This document shows positions 37,201 to 49,510 of a stretch of 64,000 nt of DNA, one piece after another. A program made the translations under genes and the position numbers. Source of the stretch: Nymphaea colorata. Its lineage: Eukaryota; Streptophyta; Magnoliopsida; Nymphaeales; Nymphaeaceae. Below the pieces are notes generated by a model. That model saw only the letters and a list, made by a program, of their open reading frames with translations. It ran no database searches and was not told the DNA's origin. Every line of letters starts with the position of its first letter. The first letter of the stretch is position 1. The stretch is from the NCBI RefSeq assembly GCF_008831285.2, contig NC_045148.1, positions 23,440,283 through 23,504,282 on the forward strand. Direction: 5' to 3'.

Positions 37201-38306
37201 CGTTTTAACAAAGGAATAAGAATCATTTTTAGTGCATTCGGTGAGAAGGGATCCACAAGGCGTCATATGAAAAGATGCACCTGAATCAATAATCCAAGTA
37301 TACTTACTTGAAGAAGTAGATGCCACGGTAGCTCCCAAAGTGGAAGGCGTGCCTCCTCCCTTTAGAAACGGTTGAAGAGAACTTATGAGTTGATCAAGTT
37401 GGAATGAGCTTGCTTCTTTTCTTTCTTCTTGGATTGGAGCCGCAACATTGCTTCTTTTGTCAAAAGTTCTAAGTTTTGGACATCTTGGCTTGGTATGTCC
37501 TTCTTCTTGACAATGATAGCAAATAACTTTTCTTCTTGCTCCTTCATTTGTACGATTGAAGTGAGGAGGTCTATAAGGTCTCAAATGGGCCCCCGGCCTA
37601 GATGTGGCAAGCACATTGTTGACTTTCTCTTTATCAAGACAAAGATGATTTTCCTCCATTTGAAGCTCCGCAATAGCCTCATTCATAGATGGTGTTTTAG
37701 AATGATGAAGTAAAGCGGTTTTGACATCATCAAATTCCGGTCTAAGACCTATGATAAACTTGTAAAACTTCTCACGTTGTATTTGCTTTTCTCTAAGAAT
37801 AAGATCTTGTGTCCTATGTGGTTCAAAAATACTCAATTCATCATACAATTGATCCATTTCAGCCACATAATCTTTAATGGATCTATCTCCTTGTTGAAGA
37901 TTGTGAATTTTGAGTTGAACATGATGCATATAAGCAACATCTCTCATGGTATGAGTTTTCTTTAGATATTCCCAAGCTTTTAGGGCAGAATTTAATTTAG
38001 AGATTTGCCCGCTAGTAGCATTGTCAACACAAGTCAAGATCCAAGTAATAATTTTGTGATGACCAACACTCCATTCTTCCCATTTCTTGTGGTATTCAGC
38101 CATTACCTTCTCTTTTTCGGTTGCATCCAATTCCATAGCCCTTCCATCAACAACTTTCGTAAGGACTAGTTGTGGTTCAAGTTTGTCCCATCAACTAGTC
38201 CCTAAAGGCTTTTACTACGAATAAAGTGTTCCATAGTTCTAGCCCATTGTATGTAATTTGTTGACGAGAGTTTGAGAAAAGGAAGAGAAGAGACTTTGTC
38301 ATCCAT
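34225..38306 (-). pseudogene. Copia gag-pol polyprotein, interrupted
   Basis: Gag starts at ATG 38306 (MDDKVSSLPFLKLSSTNY) and includes a zinc knuckle (CYHCQEEGHTKPRC). Protease has WIIDSGASFHMTP. Integrase has SDVWGP and RSDSGGEF but NGVAKRKHRHI, so the third catalytic acid (normally Glu in NGVAERK) is Lys. RT has YVDDM. RNase H has DADWGG and STEAEYRA. Lesions are TAG 38204, TAG 37020, TAA 36915, TGA 35697 (for Trp), TAG 35598 (for Trp), and frameshifts near 34995 and 34935. Apart from these the frame is continuous, typical of a copia single-polyprotein element in early decay. Confidence 0.95.
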
Positions 38307-38621
38307 GGGCACAATCAACAAGGTAGATCCACTTACAAGTTCTGAAGAAGATGACAGCCACGTGAAAAGAAGTCCACGGCAAGGATAAAAACTCAACAAT
38401 AATAGAAACCAGTCACCTTCCAACAGCCACGAGCTCACCACCAAGGGAGCTAAAATTTGTCAAGAAATCACAAAAAAGAAGCCAGCAAAAACACTCTTCT
38501 TCTTGTGTAAAACTGCAGCAAGCAATATCTCGAACACTTGGAGTGCTTCACAGCTCCAACGTAAGAATAAAAACTGAACCTTCAATCTTGAATGGCAGCA
38601 AGACAAAGAGCCAAAAACCTG

Positions 38622-38633
38622 GCTCTGATACCA
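38622..38633 (-). other. Copia primer-binding site (tRNA-iMet)
   Basis: Minus strand TGGTATCAGAGC, ending exactly at the 5' LTR border (38634). Confidence 0.95.
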
Positions 38634-39124
38634 TGCAAATCAGGCCCAAGTTAGGCAAATACTTCAAGAATATCACTCTTGAATCTCTCACTAACTCAAC
38701 AAGGCAATGCACAAGAATCCTCTAACAAGAGAATAAGGAAAATATATTGATCTTCAGCCAAACAAGGCAAAATACTACAAGATGTGGCTTAACAAGCCAT
38801 AACCTAAAAGGGGACAACAGTCCCTTATTTATAATACAAGGGAAGAAGAGAGGACGAGGGGAAATGGCTGTTGGGCCATTTCCAACGGCTGGAATTCTAG
38901 CCGTTGGAGAGGGGCCCAACAGCTAGTTCCCCTCTTAAATAATAATAAAGGTGTAAAAAGAAATAGGAAAATACATAAAAGAAAAAGAAAAATTACAAGT
39001 ATGACCTAGGTACCCTAAAATATACACATATCTATATATGTAAGACATATATTAGCACACTAATATATGTAATGTACATGGACATAGATATATATATATA
39101 TATAGGAATACATACATTCTAACA
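38634..39124 (-). repeat. Copia 5' LTR (right)
   Basis: Partner of 33721-34211, same length of 491 bp. Carries the TATAAATA box at 38833-38826. Its version of the LTR palindrome has one mismatch (CGGCTGGAATTCTAGCCG), while the outer stem TGTTGGGCC/GGGCCCAACA is perfect here. Confidence 0.95.
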
Positions 39125-39129
39125 AGATG
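39125..39129. repeat. Copia target-site duplication, right copy (AGATG)
   Basis: AGATG immediately after the right LTR, followed by CCCTGTTAG, the continuation of the interrupted LRR exon. Confidence 0.95.
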
Positions 39130-40145
39130 CCCTGTTAGTTGATTGGTCATGAAACTCAAGGCCTGAAGATTTGATATGTTAAACAAGCTCTCAGGCAGTG
39201 TACCATTGAGATCCTTCATTTCCACACTAAACAATGTCAAGCGGGTTATGCTTCCCAACTTAAAAGGAATGTTCCTATGCATATGATTTTGACCAATATT
39301 AATGTACTCAAGTTTTGAGAGGTTGGCAAAAGTGAGTGGAATGGTTCCCGTGAGCCAGTTACCATAAAGGTTTATGCACTTGAGTTCCAGCAAACTGCCT
39401 AGGAACTATGGAATGCTTCCATAGAATTGGTTATCTCGTGCTGAAAGTATTTGGAGACCTTAACATTGGCTCAGTGTTTGTGGGATAAACCCCTCAAAAT
39501 TGTTTTTTCTTATAGAAAGATTTTCTAACTGAAGTGTTCCTCAGTAGCTCGCTTTGACCGTTAGGAGTCGGTAACCTGTTCCCTGTCTTTGTTTCTATTG
39601 CATTGTATCTCATCATATGACATTCTGTTATGTAATATTTGAGAATCACCATCAATACCTCGGTGTAGATCTGGGATAATCCTTTGTTCCATAGCCCTGG
39701 GGCAGGAGGTGACTAATAAATCAAAGGGAAGACGACCATGGAAACGGTCATTTGTAAGATCAAGAACCTGTAAGAAGGAGAGATTGCTGATTTATGGGGA
39801 GAGGGTACCTTCAAGTGCCTTTCCGGATAGGCTCAAAGCAACTACCCTTTGTGAACCACCACTGCATGAAACTCCATTCCAGTCGCAGAAAGAGATGTTG
39901 GAATTCCAATTTGATAACATGTTATAAGGGTCTTTAGTGACAAGCGATTTGAAAGACAGCAATATGAATTGATCAGTCACGTTGCTCAGAGAAACAAGGG
40001 CGGAGGGCACCTCCCTTTGGCCGAGAACCACAATCAAGGTGAAGCAGGAGAAACACAAAAGAAAGACGAGCAGCTGAGGTGACCGACCAGTGGTTGCCAT
40101 GCCTGTCCAATTTGTTATTGAGAACATGCATGAGCAGGAATTCAA

Positions 40146-43100
40146 CTAACAGAAAATTTATGTAAAGATTCTCTTCCAGAAAATTTGTCCTTTTCTTTTT
40201 TCAAGTGCTAGAAGGCTCGGGTCTTAACCGCTTTGGAACGCAATGCTTCATATTTCCAAATTGAGGGGCACGGCTGATGATTGCAGCAATGACTCTTTCT
40301 TGTTTACCTTTACCACTTTCAACTCTATTCAATCCCAAATCAAAGTTGTCAATTGAACTTCTTTTTTCTCTAGATATCCTGAAATGGTTTCGACCATAGT
40401 TACAGATATGCTGTTCGCCTTTTAAATGGCGAGGTTTTTCTATCATATAATATGGTTAGAATGTTGGAAACAGGAAAAATGTGGTAAATTTTTAAAAAAT
40501 TGAGTAAAACCTAAAATTTATGGGAAAATAAAATGAATGGTATGAAATTTTAAAAATAAATAGATGAGAAACAAATAAAAATTAGAAGTTGGAAATGAGC
40601 AGTTTAGCAACAAAAAAGTGTGAAAAAATGTCTAAAAATGAAAAAAAGGGAAAAAATGAAAAAAAATACTGGAAAAAAGTGTTTCTTTGCTGTGGCATTT
40701 TTTTCCCAAAAATTACTTGAATAGGCTGGTTCATTCAAATTTATGCTAAATCAATTTGATCTAGTCCATCTGTTTTTTAAAAAAGTTATTGTTTCTTATT
40801 ATCTTATATAGGTTGTTTATTTGTTTCCCAAAAGAATATAATTGTCATATTTTGTGCTGATTAACAACAAATTGTTTAAGTCACTGGATCGACCAACACC
40901 TGGAAGTTGCTTGGTAACTTTATCCACTTGTTTCAAAAGCTGAATTTTCAAAGGTCGCATTCAGATGGACCATGATGGCCAGTTCTTAGTTTTTAAGGAG
41001 TCCAAATTTTCTTATATCCGTGTTGGATCTGATTTATTTGGGTTAATCCAAATTGACGCCCAATCTAATTTATACATATTTTTTTATTTTTCAATATTCA
41101 GATTTAATGATCTGGCCAGATCCAGCCCATTGATGGCAATAACTTCATAAGCCACGGGCTCCGACAGGGTCATAGTTAATTACGCTCATGTGCCACATGT
41201 ATATATATATATATACATATATATGTATATGTCCCACTTTAAATGCTGAAGAAATTTGGAATTTTAATTTTGTCTTTATCCAAAGATGCGATAATATTCA
41301 AAAGTCATGTTCAGACCTAAGGCTTATCTCGTATCCAAATATGTTGAGGATTAAGTAGAATTTCCTACCGAAGACCTCAAAGAATGTCAAAGGCTTCAAT
41401 GGGTGAATCTAAGTAAATGCACTGTGCATCGCATAGCCATTATATTCGTCAGGCATTTAATATCCTATTTACTTTGATTGTCAAAACCATGGTAAGTGGT
41501 CAAAGTAAACTGTGGCTGATAGATGCAACAGCCACAGTCAAAGCCATGGCAAAAGGTCAGTTGCCACAAGGATTATTACCACAACTACTTTAGTTAACAG
41601 CCATGAGCATGAGCAAGACCATGGCTGAAAACATCTCTTGGGTGTATTATCCGTGGTTTTGATTGTTCTTAGTAACATTTTTTTTTTGTTGTAGTGACGT
41701 CAACGTAAAAATTTTTTATGGGGGTGAAAGATGAGTAGGTTCATGATAAGGTCACAACCATAAAACTTTGGAAACTAGGTTTTCCAATAGATCAAAGACA
41801 TAATATATTCCTGAGGAGCCTATAAAATCTTGATGTGTATCATGACTTAAAAGGGATCATTTGGTGGTAGAGACACTTTGTAAGTGTCCCATGAATTTGC
41901 CCCAAAGATTTAGACAGGTTCATCTAACACTAGAACAATTGTTTTACAAACCTGGTCAAAGTACCCCTAAGGAGCACATGTATATATAATTAGAATGAGT
42001 TTTCTTGCCATTGCATGACCAAACTGATTATGGGATGACGTGCATGCAATGGAACATTGCTCCACTGCCTTCTGTAAGTAGTTAATTGTGTCAATGAATA
42101 CAAGGGGAACAGATTGATTGAACTTCTGGCTGATGAGACCATTTCTGCCTTGCTCCACTGACTGCCCTTAGTACAGGCCAATTGTAAATGAAGTTGTTGA
42201 GTGATAAAATCCCATTTTTATTTTTTGTATTTTGGTCAGTCGATTTTCAAGAAAACCATGGTCAGTGGTTGTCTGGAGTCCTCCCAAGTTCCAACTCCTC
42301 CAGGAGTATCGGTGATGACCGTTCATGATGTTCTTAATGAGAAGGTTGCAAATTATAACTTCAGCTTCTCCAAGAGTACACCCAAAATTGCGTAACGTAG
42401 CAGCATGCTGGAGCTTGTGGACATTGAGAAATGGTTCCATATTTGGGTGGTGGCCTTTTGGTTTTGCTATAAGAGTTCTTCTTAGCAGATTCAAAAGCAG
42501 CACAATGATGCCCAAGAGATGGGATGGCGTCATTGGTCTCAGGGGTTTATTTTGTTATGAAACAAAGAAAGTTTTTCTGAGAAGACATTGGAAAAAGAAA
42601 TGAGCCGGAAGCAAAAGTATTTAAACAACCCTACTTATTTTAGAAAAATTAAAAAGAATTTGTTTATTTTTGTCATTATTCAAAAGTGGAAGCCTTCTGT
42701 GATGGCAGATGGCTGGCAACGCTATCCCTTTTTTTTTTCCTTTTTTTGTTACATTAAAAATGTTCTTTAAAAAAGTCATTTGGTTGCTTTTTGCTATTAT
42801 TTTAATAAATTTGTTGAGAATGTGGTTGTTTGAGATTTGTTTACCTCCAAAAGTGTTTAAAAAGTTGGGCAGCCGTTTGATGCAGGCACATTCTTTGGGC
42901 GCCTGTTTCTTTGTTTTGTTTTTTTTGTTAATTCTAGAATTGTTAGGCACGAAAACATAGGCACGCATAAATGTGCTTTTAGTGGGTAACGATTTTATAT
43001 ATCATTTAGTTTATCATAGAAGAACTATGTGCATTTTTGTGAGATGTGAGATGCTTCCTGGTGGTACTAGGAATTCTCCATTCTGGAGACCAGACTCGAT

Positions 43101-43814
43101 CCAGTTGGATTTTGACCCAAATCCCTTTGTTGAACTTACCCACGTCATGAGCTCTTAGTATCAGGTTCTTTGCCTGTGTTTGGTTTTGCAAATCCACTTT
43201 GATTAGGCATGTCAATGTATTGACTAAGCGCACCTGCCACTGCATCACCTGATTTTGGATCCAGAAATTTGGAGCAGACAGATTTAGATTGATCATGCGA
43301 TTTCATAACTGAATAAGAATGGGGGTCCAATATTCAAGTGGGATCAAAGAAGGATCCCAATTGATACATATACATATGAATGTCGGATCTGAATTTGTTT
43401 TCAAATTAGAATAGGAGATACAGACCCAACCGGTTTGTTTTCGTAACAACTAGTGGAAGAACATTTGCTGTTTTACTTGCAAATTACCTGAGAAGAGCCA
43501 GAGTTCAAATTTGTTGTGGGAAAGTTTCGTAAGATGAGAGCTCCCCATCAAAATGTGCCGAACAATTTGAGGTGCCAGTTTTCAATGAGAGCTAGAAATT
43601 GTTCCAATCACATGGTAATCTGGGGCTTGTGGCTTTGAGAAATGGAATAATTACTCGTTTTAATCACTTAAACGTGAGGTTGACAGGCTCAGCTCCAAAA
43701 TGTGTGACTTGTCCGAATCGTAGTCGTAAACATTGTGTTGGGAAACGCAATAAGTCAGAAGCAAAAGCAGACCCATTGTTTTCCAAATAAATGTAATGGA
43801 TTGGTTTATGTTTG
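40146..43814. other. Intergenic DNA between receptor copies B and C
   Basis: 40200-40470 is the upstream block of B and resembles 47400-47640 and 50230-50400 (CAAATCAAA, TTTTAAATGGCGAGG, TTTTTCTATCATATAATATG). 41205-41230 is an (AT)n tract. 41460-41697 is a probable CACTA-type remnant. 42940-43800 is the 3' flank of C and is homologous to 54840-55530 behind D. Short frames at 42168-42533 and 42621-42968 show no domain. Confidence 0.6.
41460..41697. mobile_element. Possible CACTA-type non-autonomous element
   Basis: Ends in TTTTTGTTGTAGTG, the complement of CACTACAACAAAA, the usual terminus of plant CACTA elements. The preceding ~230 bp contain repeated variants of CCATGG.AA..GGTCA and CCACAGTCAAAGCCATGGC, like subterminal repeats. 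No clear left CACTA end or 3-bp duplication was found. Confidence 0.45.
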
Positions 43815-46800
43815 TCATTCTTCCAAAGGGGAAGCCTTCCGTCGTATTGTTTTAAGCCTAGCGACCACCTCCTTCATGTCCATTCTCTCAGTTGGTGCTT
43901 TCCTTGAACATGACAACCCTGTCTCCATGATCATGACAAGCAGCTCATTTAGAACAGTTTCGCTGTTATTTTGCTGCAGAAGATGGCATTTGGAAACATG
44001 ATCTGAAATCGTTTCACAGTTGCTTCAGAAGACGATCATCGATGACATCAGAAATTGCAAGCGGAAATGCTTCAGCCACCCACAGCCTCAAAGTAACCTC
44101 CCCATTAAAACGTTCATCGGTAGGCTTTGGTCGACACCTTTCCAACAGCCCCGAATTCTAATTCATCCACTCAACAAGGCCAGACATGATCATGGCAACA
44201 TTAGTAGGTAATGCACATTTTCATTAATGAGACGGTTTCAAAAATAAAGAAAGCAGAGCAAAAAATTAGGACTAATTATTTTATTTTGATTTATGGTGTA
44301 CATGAAACTCTATTTTTTGTTTCCATGCATTTATAAGGAGGAAGTGAAATTTTACTAAAGAAAGAAACATACTCAAAAGGAAAACTTGCTGGCAATAGTG
44401 TATGTGTGAATTAGGTTTAATGTTCACCATCTTATTTGGATTCAGACTCATATTCAAATGCAAAATTGCATAGTCATCATCCCCATTAATTTCACTTATT
44501 AATCTGATTTTTCTCTTTTCCATAACAAAATCCAATTAATCAGTTGCCAACGGGTTGGTAATTTAAAATTAAAGCTTGATATTTGGAAATTATGGATGTT
44601 GATAGAACTTCCTCTCCATGGTAAGCAGAACCAAGTTGTCTAAGAAGCAGTTCAAGCATAGAAATTATGATAGGACAAAGAGTTGGTACCTGGCGCAATG
44701 AATCCGGTGGTTCCAAGGGTGCATGTAAGAGTTAAAGATTTGTAACCAACCAGCATCTTTGCAATGCCAAAGCCACCAACATGTGCTGTCATGTTCTCAT
44801 CTAGAAGCACATTACTTGGCTTTAGATCACAATGAACTATAGTCTCCCAGCAACCATGGCGAGGATATTCTAGAGCACAAGCAACATCAATCATGATATC
44901 CAATCTTTGGAAGAGATTCAAGTGATGGCCATGTGAATGTAGACAGACGTCTAGTCTCCCAAGGAGCATGTATTGGAGAACTAAAGCTTTGAAATATGCA
45001 CTGGAACAAGATGTGATGACTCTAAAAAGGTTTCAGTGTCTAATTTGGCACATCACATTGCATTCAATGTCAAAACGTTTTCATGCGCCATCAAATAATA
45101 AGTTTAGGACCTTAACAGCCACCGTTGTTCCATCTATTAAAATTCCAACATACACTGAACCAAAGCCTTCACTTCCTTGTTTGTCACCTGAGATAACATT
45201 CTGTATGTAATCACTGGGAGGGTAATTCCATGAAATCTTTCAACCTCCTCCTGATCATGTTTATCCAACCCCCTCTTTCTATATTTTCGGACAACAATGA
45301 GTACCCAAACAATGAGTACAAGTGCAAAGCCCCCACTTGCTAAAAAGAATCAACTCTAAGCATGTTGACATTATTGTGCTTCTTCGTTCCACCTGAAAAA
45401 CTGGGACATGGAATTTGGGAGCTCCACATAGTGCATAGTTCCCTAGGAACGACTTGGCAGAGAGGTTTGCAAACTTTCCACCACACGGAACCTCTCCTTC
45501 GAAGTTATTGAAGGACAAGTCCACGACCTGGATGTGTTGAAGTTTCTCCAATGATTTTGGTATCTCACCGGAAAGCTTGTTATGGGAAACTTCAGTAGTG
45601 TCAAGGTTTAGCATGTGATCAAGTTGTTCGGAAATGTGACCATCAAATGTGTTCCGAGAGAGATTCAAATACTCTAGCATTTGGAGCTTTGATAATGATG
45701 TCGGAAACTCTCCCTGCAGCTTGTTTGCACAGATATCCATGTTGATCATCATGGAAAAATTCCAGAGACCCAAAGGCAGGTGACCAGTGAAGGAGTTGTC
45801 CTGCAAGTATAGCTCCCACAAGTCCGTCAACTCACAAAGACCAGGCGTAGTGTTGATGACAAATTGTTTGAGCTTAGATCTGGGCCTTGCAAACTAGTGT
45901 GATTGTTTATAGAGCTCGAAATTGACCCAATTAGCATGTTGTGTTCAATATAAAAAACATACATGTGGACGAACTGGTAGATTGACGGTGGGATTGGGCC
46001 TTCTAATAAATTGTTATTAAGAGCCAACAGCTGTAAGCTATGCATCTGTCCCATATTTGGTGGAATGAGCCCCTTTATTTTGTTGGAACTCAAATATAAG
46101 GAACTTAACTTCGTCTAGTTGGCTAAGGCCAATGGGATAGTACATTAAATTACATTAGAGGAAAGATAAAGTCTCCACAAGGTGGTTGCCAGGTTTCCAA
46201 CAAAGGCAGGAAGAATGCCATTCAGAAGGCTTTGTGACAGAATAACTTCCTCTAGCAGTCGATAGTTGGTGAAGGATGTGAAAATGGAGAGCTCACAGTT
46301 GCATTGTGTTCGAGGTAAAAGTGCTTGAGTTGTGTCAAGCTACCTAATTGTAATGGTATTGGACCACTGAATTTATTGCGTCCTTCACTGATAGTTTGGA
46401 GACTAGTAGCATTGGAATAAGAAGGTGGGAAAGGGCCATCAAAATTGTTGTCACACATTGCGAGAAATTGGAGATTGGGCAGGAAGCGGCCAACATCTTT
46501 AGGGAGATGCCCTGTTAGTTCATTGGTCATGAAACTCAAAGTCTGAAGAGTGGATATGTTAAACAAGCTCTCAGGTAGTGTACCAGTGAGATTGTTCATT
46601 TCCACACTAAACAATGTTACGTGGGTTAAGCTTCCCAACTCGGAAGGAATGTTTCTGTGCATATGATTTTGACAAATATTAAGGAACTCCAGTTTTGAGA
46701 GGTTGACAAAAGTGATTGGAATGGTGCCCGTGAGCCTGTTACCATAAAGGTTTATGCGCTTGAGTTCCAGCAAACTGCCTAGAAACTCTGGAATGCTTCG

Positions 46801-47304
46801 ATAGAATTCGTTTTTTTCAGCAAAAAGCACTTGGCGATGATGACAATGGCTCAGTGTTTGTGGAATTAACCATTTAAAATGGTTTAACCCTATGGAAAGT
46901 ATTTCCAACCAAGGGAGGCAGCTAAAATCAATGGGAAGATGACCATGGAAACTGTCATTTGAAAGATCAAGAACCTCTAAGACGGAGAGGTTGTTGATGT
47001 ATGGGGGAGAGTACGTTCAAGTGCCTTTTCAGAGAGGTTGAGAGCAACTACCTTTGTGAACCACGACTGCATGAAACTCCATTCCAATCGCAGAATGAGA
47101 TGTTGGAATTCCAATTTGATAACACATTATAAGGGTCTTTAGTAACAAGGAATTTGAAAGACATTAATGCCAATTGATCAGTCATGTGCTCAGAGAAACA
47201 AGGGCTGAGGACACCTCCCTTTGGCCGTGAACCACAATGAAGGTGATGGAGGAGAAACACAAAAGAAAGATGAGCGGCTGAGGTGACTAACCAGTGGCCG
47301 CCAT
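43815..47304 (-). pseudogene. LRR receptor kinase C, two exons, multiply broken
   Basis: Starts at ATG 47304-47302 (MAATG), but the sixth codon is TAG (47289-47287). A signal peptide, LRR N-cap (DPYNVLSNWNSNISFCDWNG) and about 20 LRRs follow; the longest open piece is 46908-46252. Frameshifts lie near 47180, 47050, 47000, 46300, 45840 and the TM (45350). The juxtamembrane-kinase junction lost about 12 residues near 45180, and TGA codons stop the N-lobe near 45090 and 45040. The kinase has HCDLKPSN, but DFG is changed to GFG (AHVGGFGIAK). Donor CAG|GTACCA is at 44690/44689. Exon 2 (44157-43815) follows a good TTAG acceptor but lacks about 20 residues after KVST, including the [11 protein letters not shown] segment. 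It cannot be a working kinase. Confidence 0.9.
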
Positions 47305-47309
47305 AACTA

Positions 47310-49472
47310 TGCAATTTTCAATGCAGAAGATGCATGAACAAGAGTCCAGGTCATCAATTTATGTGTAGATTCTCTTCTAGAAATTTTTGTCATTTTATTT
47401 TTTAAGTTGTACAAGTCTCAGATCTATTACTTTGGAACACAATACTTCACATTTCCAAATCAAGCGGCACCACTGACGGTTTCATTAATGAGAAATTTTC
47501 TTCTCAGCCCTGAATTCTTATTTCCCTTTAGTACATCTCAACCTTATTCAATCACAAATCAAAATTGCAGATACCCACTTTTTAAATGGCGATGCTTTTC
47601 TATCATATGATATGGTGAGTGTGAAAAAAAAGAAAAAATATGGTAAATTAAAAAATTGCAAGTTTTTTAATTCATACACGTGAGGGTAACTTTTTTTTAC
47701 TAATTTTCAAGGGCATTTTTGTCTTCCAGTTTAAATCAGATATCCACCGAAACCATTCCTAAAAAAAAGTAGATGAGGAAAAAATAATATTTAATTAAGA
47801 AATTAGACCAGATTTAGATTTAAAAAATGACATTCGATCGGATTCAAAATCAGATATACATAAATATCTAAACAGATTCAAAGTCAGTTTTAGGTCAAAA
47901 TTAGTTTAAATAATAGTCCTACATTAATGCTTTTACATTTCGAAAATCGTTTGGATTGGGTTCAAAATTCTGTTTCAGATACAAACTTTTATCAAAATCA
48001 AATTCAGACTGGATTTAGATTTTGAAATCTGATTTGGGATGAAAATTTTGAATATGAAAATTTTCCTTTTAGTATTCGAATCCGAATTCAAATCCGAGTA
48101 CATGGCCTGGTTCAATTTCATAACCTTTAGCCAATTCCACCAGAATAAGCTAAATTTATCCATGCAAGAGAGAATGAAGCTAACCTTCTTTTCACTTTTT
48201 TATTGTATTTAATTATTTTTTAAATTCAAACAATTGTCGGGCCTACCAGGCTCCTGACAGGTTAACTATAACTCTCGGTCATTACCCATTAGGTTGTTGG
48301 GCTATACCCGGCTTGACATGTCTGGGCCCATCAGGCCAGCTACAGTGCCTAGGGTTCGAGATGGGTCAGGTTTGGGTAACCGCACCTTGTAGTGGGTCTC
48401 TCATGCTCACCAAGAAAATAACTTTTATCCAAAATGATTGAATGATAAAACTGGTTAATATCCCTTGACAAATGGCCTCTCTAGGCCAACTTCATGCATT
48501 CGATTTCGATGCAAGTCTGTTGGTTCATAAGAGGATAGAAAATGGTTTATGTACATCGATTCCACGTACTACTATTGGTGCCAAGCAATCTTATGGTCAT
48601 GAACAGTTAGCAACGTCCTTTTGTAGATTCTCTTCTTTCAGTAAATTTCGCCTTCATTTTTTTGCTTAATTCAAATGTTAGAAGATTCAAGTCTACTGCT
48701 CTTTAAAAGAAAGCGATATTGTTTGTTATTTCCACACTCAGTGCCTTTGGCTTGGCTGGTGACATAAATGGGACTTTCTCTAATTCGTAGGTCTCCTTAT
48801 TTCCACATCACCACCTTGCTTGGCACGGAATATTACATTAACAAGTATTTTTTTTAGCAGCCCTTACCATAACAACATATTTCCAATATCATGTGCTCTT
48901 TTTGCCAGGTTTCTAATCTATCGTGCGAAAGTCCAACAAAGAGAACTTTAGAGTCAATTCCTCCCAAATTAGGGTTGTCAACATATCTGATTTTAATTGG
49001 ATATCCAATCAAACCAATTCAAAAAATATCAAATATGGAAAAAATTTAACATCCAATTAAGAAATTGGATCGGATTCGGGTTTAAGAAACAACATCTGAC
49101 TGGATTCTGATTTGGATGTACATATATATCCAACTGGATTCGGATTGAGATTCAGATCCAGATCGGATTTAATTTTAAATAAAATCTTATATTCAAATGC
49201 TCGTACATTTTGAAGGTCAGCCAGATTTGATTCAATGTCCAAATTTGGATTGTGATATTGGATTTTTATTCATTGTTTGTATTCGAATCAGAATTTGAAT
49301 ATGGATATGTGAATATCCGAAAAAACAGATGTAATTCAGGATGTATCCTATTTGAATCTGATCTATTAACATCCATACTCCCAACTCCAATCTCAGAACT
49401 CCAGAAAGACAATAAATAACAAAAGATACAGACCACTCAAATTAATCCCTACTGGCCTGCAAGTGTCATGCA

Positions 49473-49510
<38 letters not shown>

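Larger units (their letters stand above)
33721..39124 (-). mobile_element. Ty1-copia LTR retrotransposon, 5.4 kb, full-structure but defective
   Basis: It is flanked by AGATG duplications and has two 491-bp LTRs (TG...CA), a polypurine tract, a tRNA-iMet primer site and one long gag-pol frame on the minus strand in copia order (gag, protease, integrase, RT, RNase H). The two LTRs differ at about 10 of 491 positions by hand count (~2 percent), so the insertion is fairly recent. It lies in the LRR exon of receptor B in the same orientation as that gene. The coding frame carries several stops and two shifts, so mobility would need proteins from another copy. Confidence 0.97.
28427..40100 (-). 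pseudogene. LRR receptor kinase B, split by a copia element
   Basis: Same family as A. The minus-strand start is ATG 40100-40098 (MATTGRSPQ, signal peptide, LRR N-cap). The LRR region is cut at 39124/33721 by a Ty1-copia insertion and repeated three times (31556-33720). TM and juxtamembrane follow (31118-30837), then the kinase to the donor at 30451, an intron of about 1.66 kb, and exon 2 (28787-28427, [19 protein letters not shown]). Lesions are TAA in SP*IS (about 39801), TAA and TAG in the next LRRs (about 39463 and 39412), foreign sequence at about 39532-39708, frameshifts near 31130 and 30850, TAA at 30770-30768, a 9-residue loss before the catalytic loop (EYLHCDLKSRN lacks HGCWETIVH), and one missing base just after the exon 2 acceptor. 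Confidence 0.9.

Noticed and set aside
37429-37965. Plus-strand frames within the copia element
   Set aside because: Antisense to gag. No independent evidence of coding.
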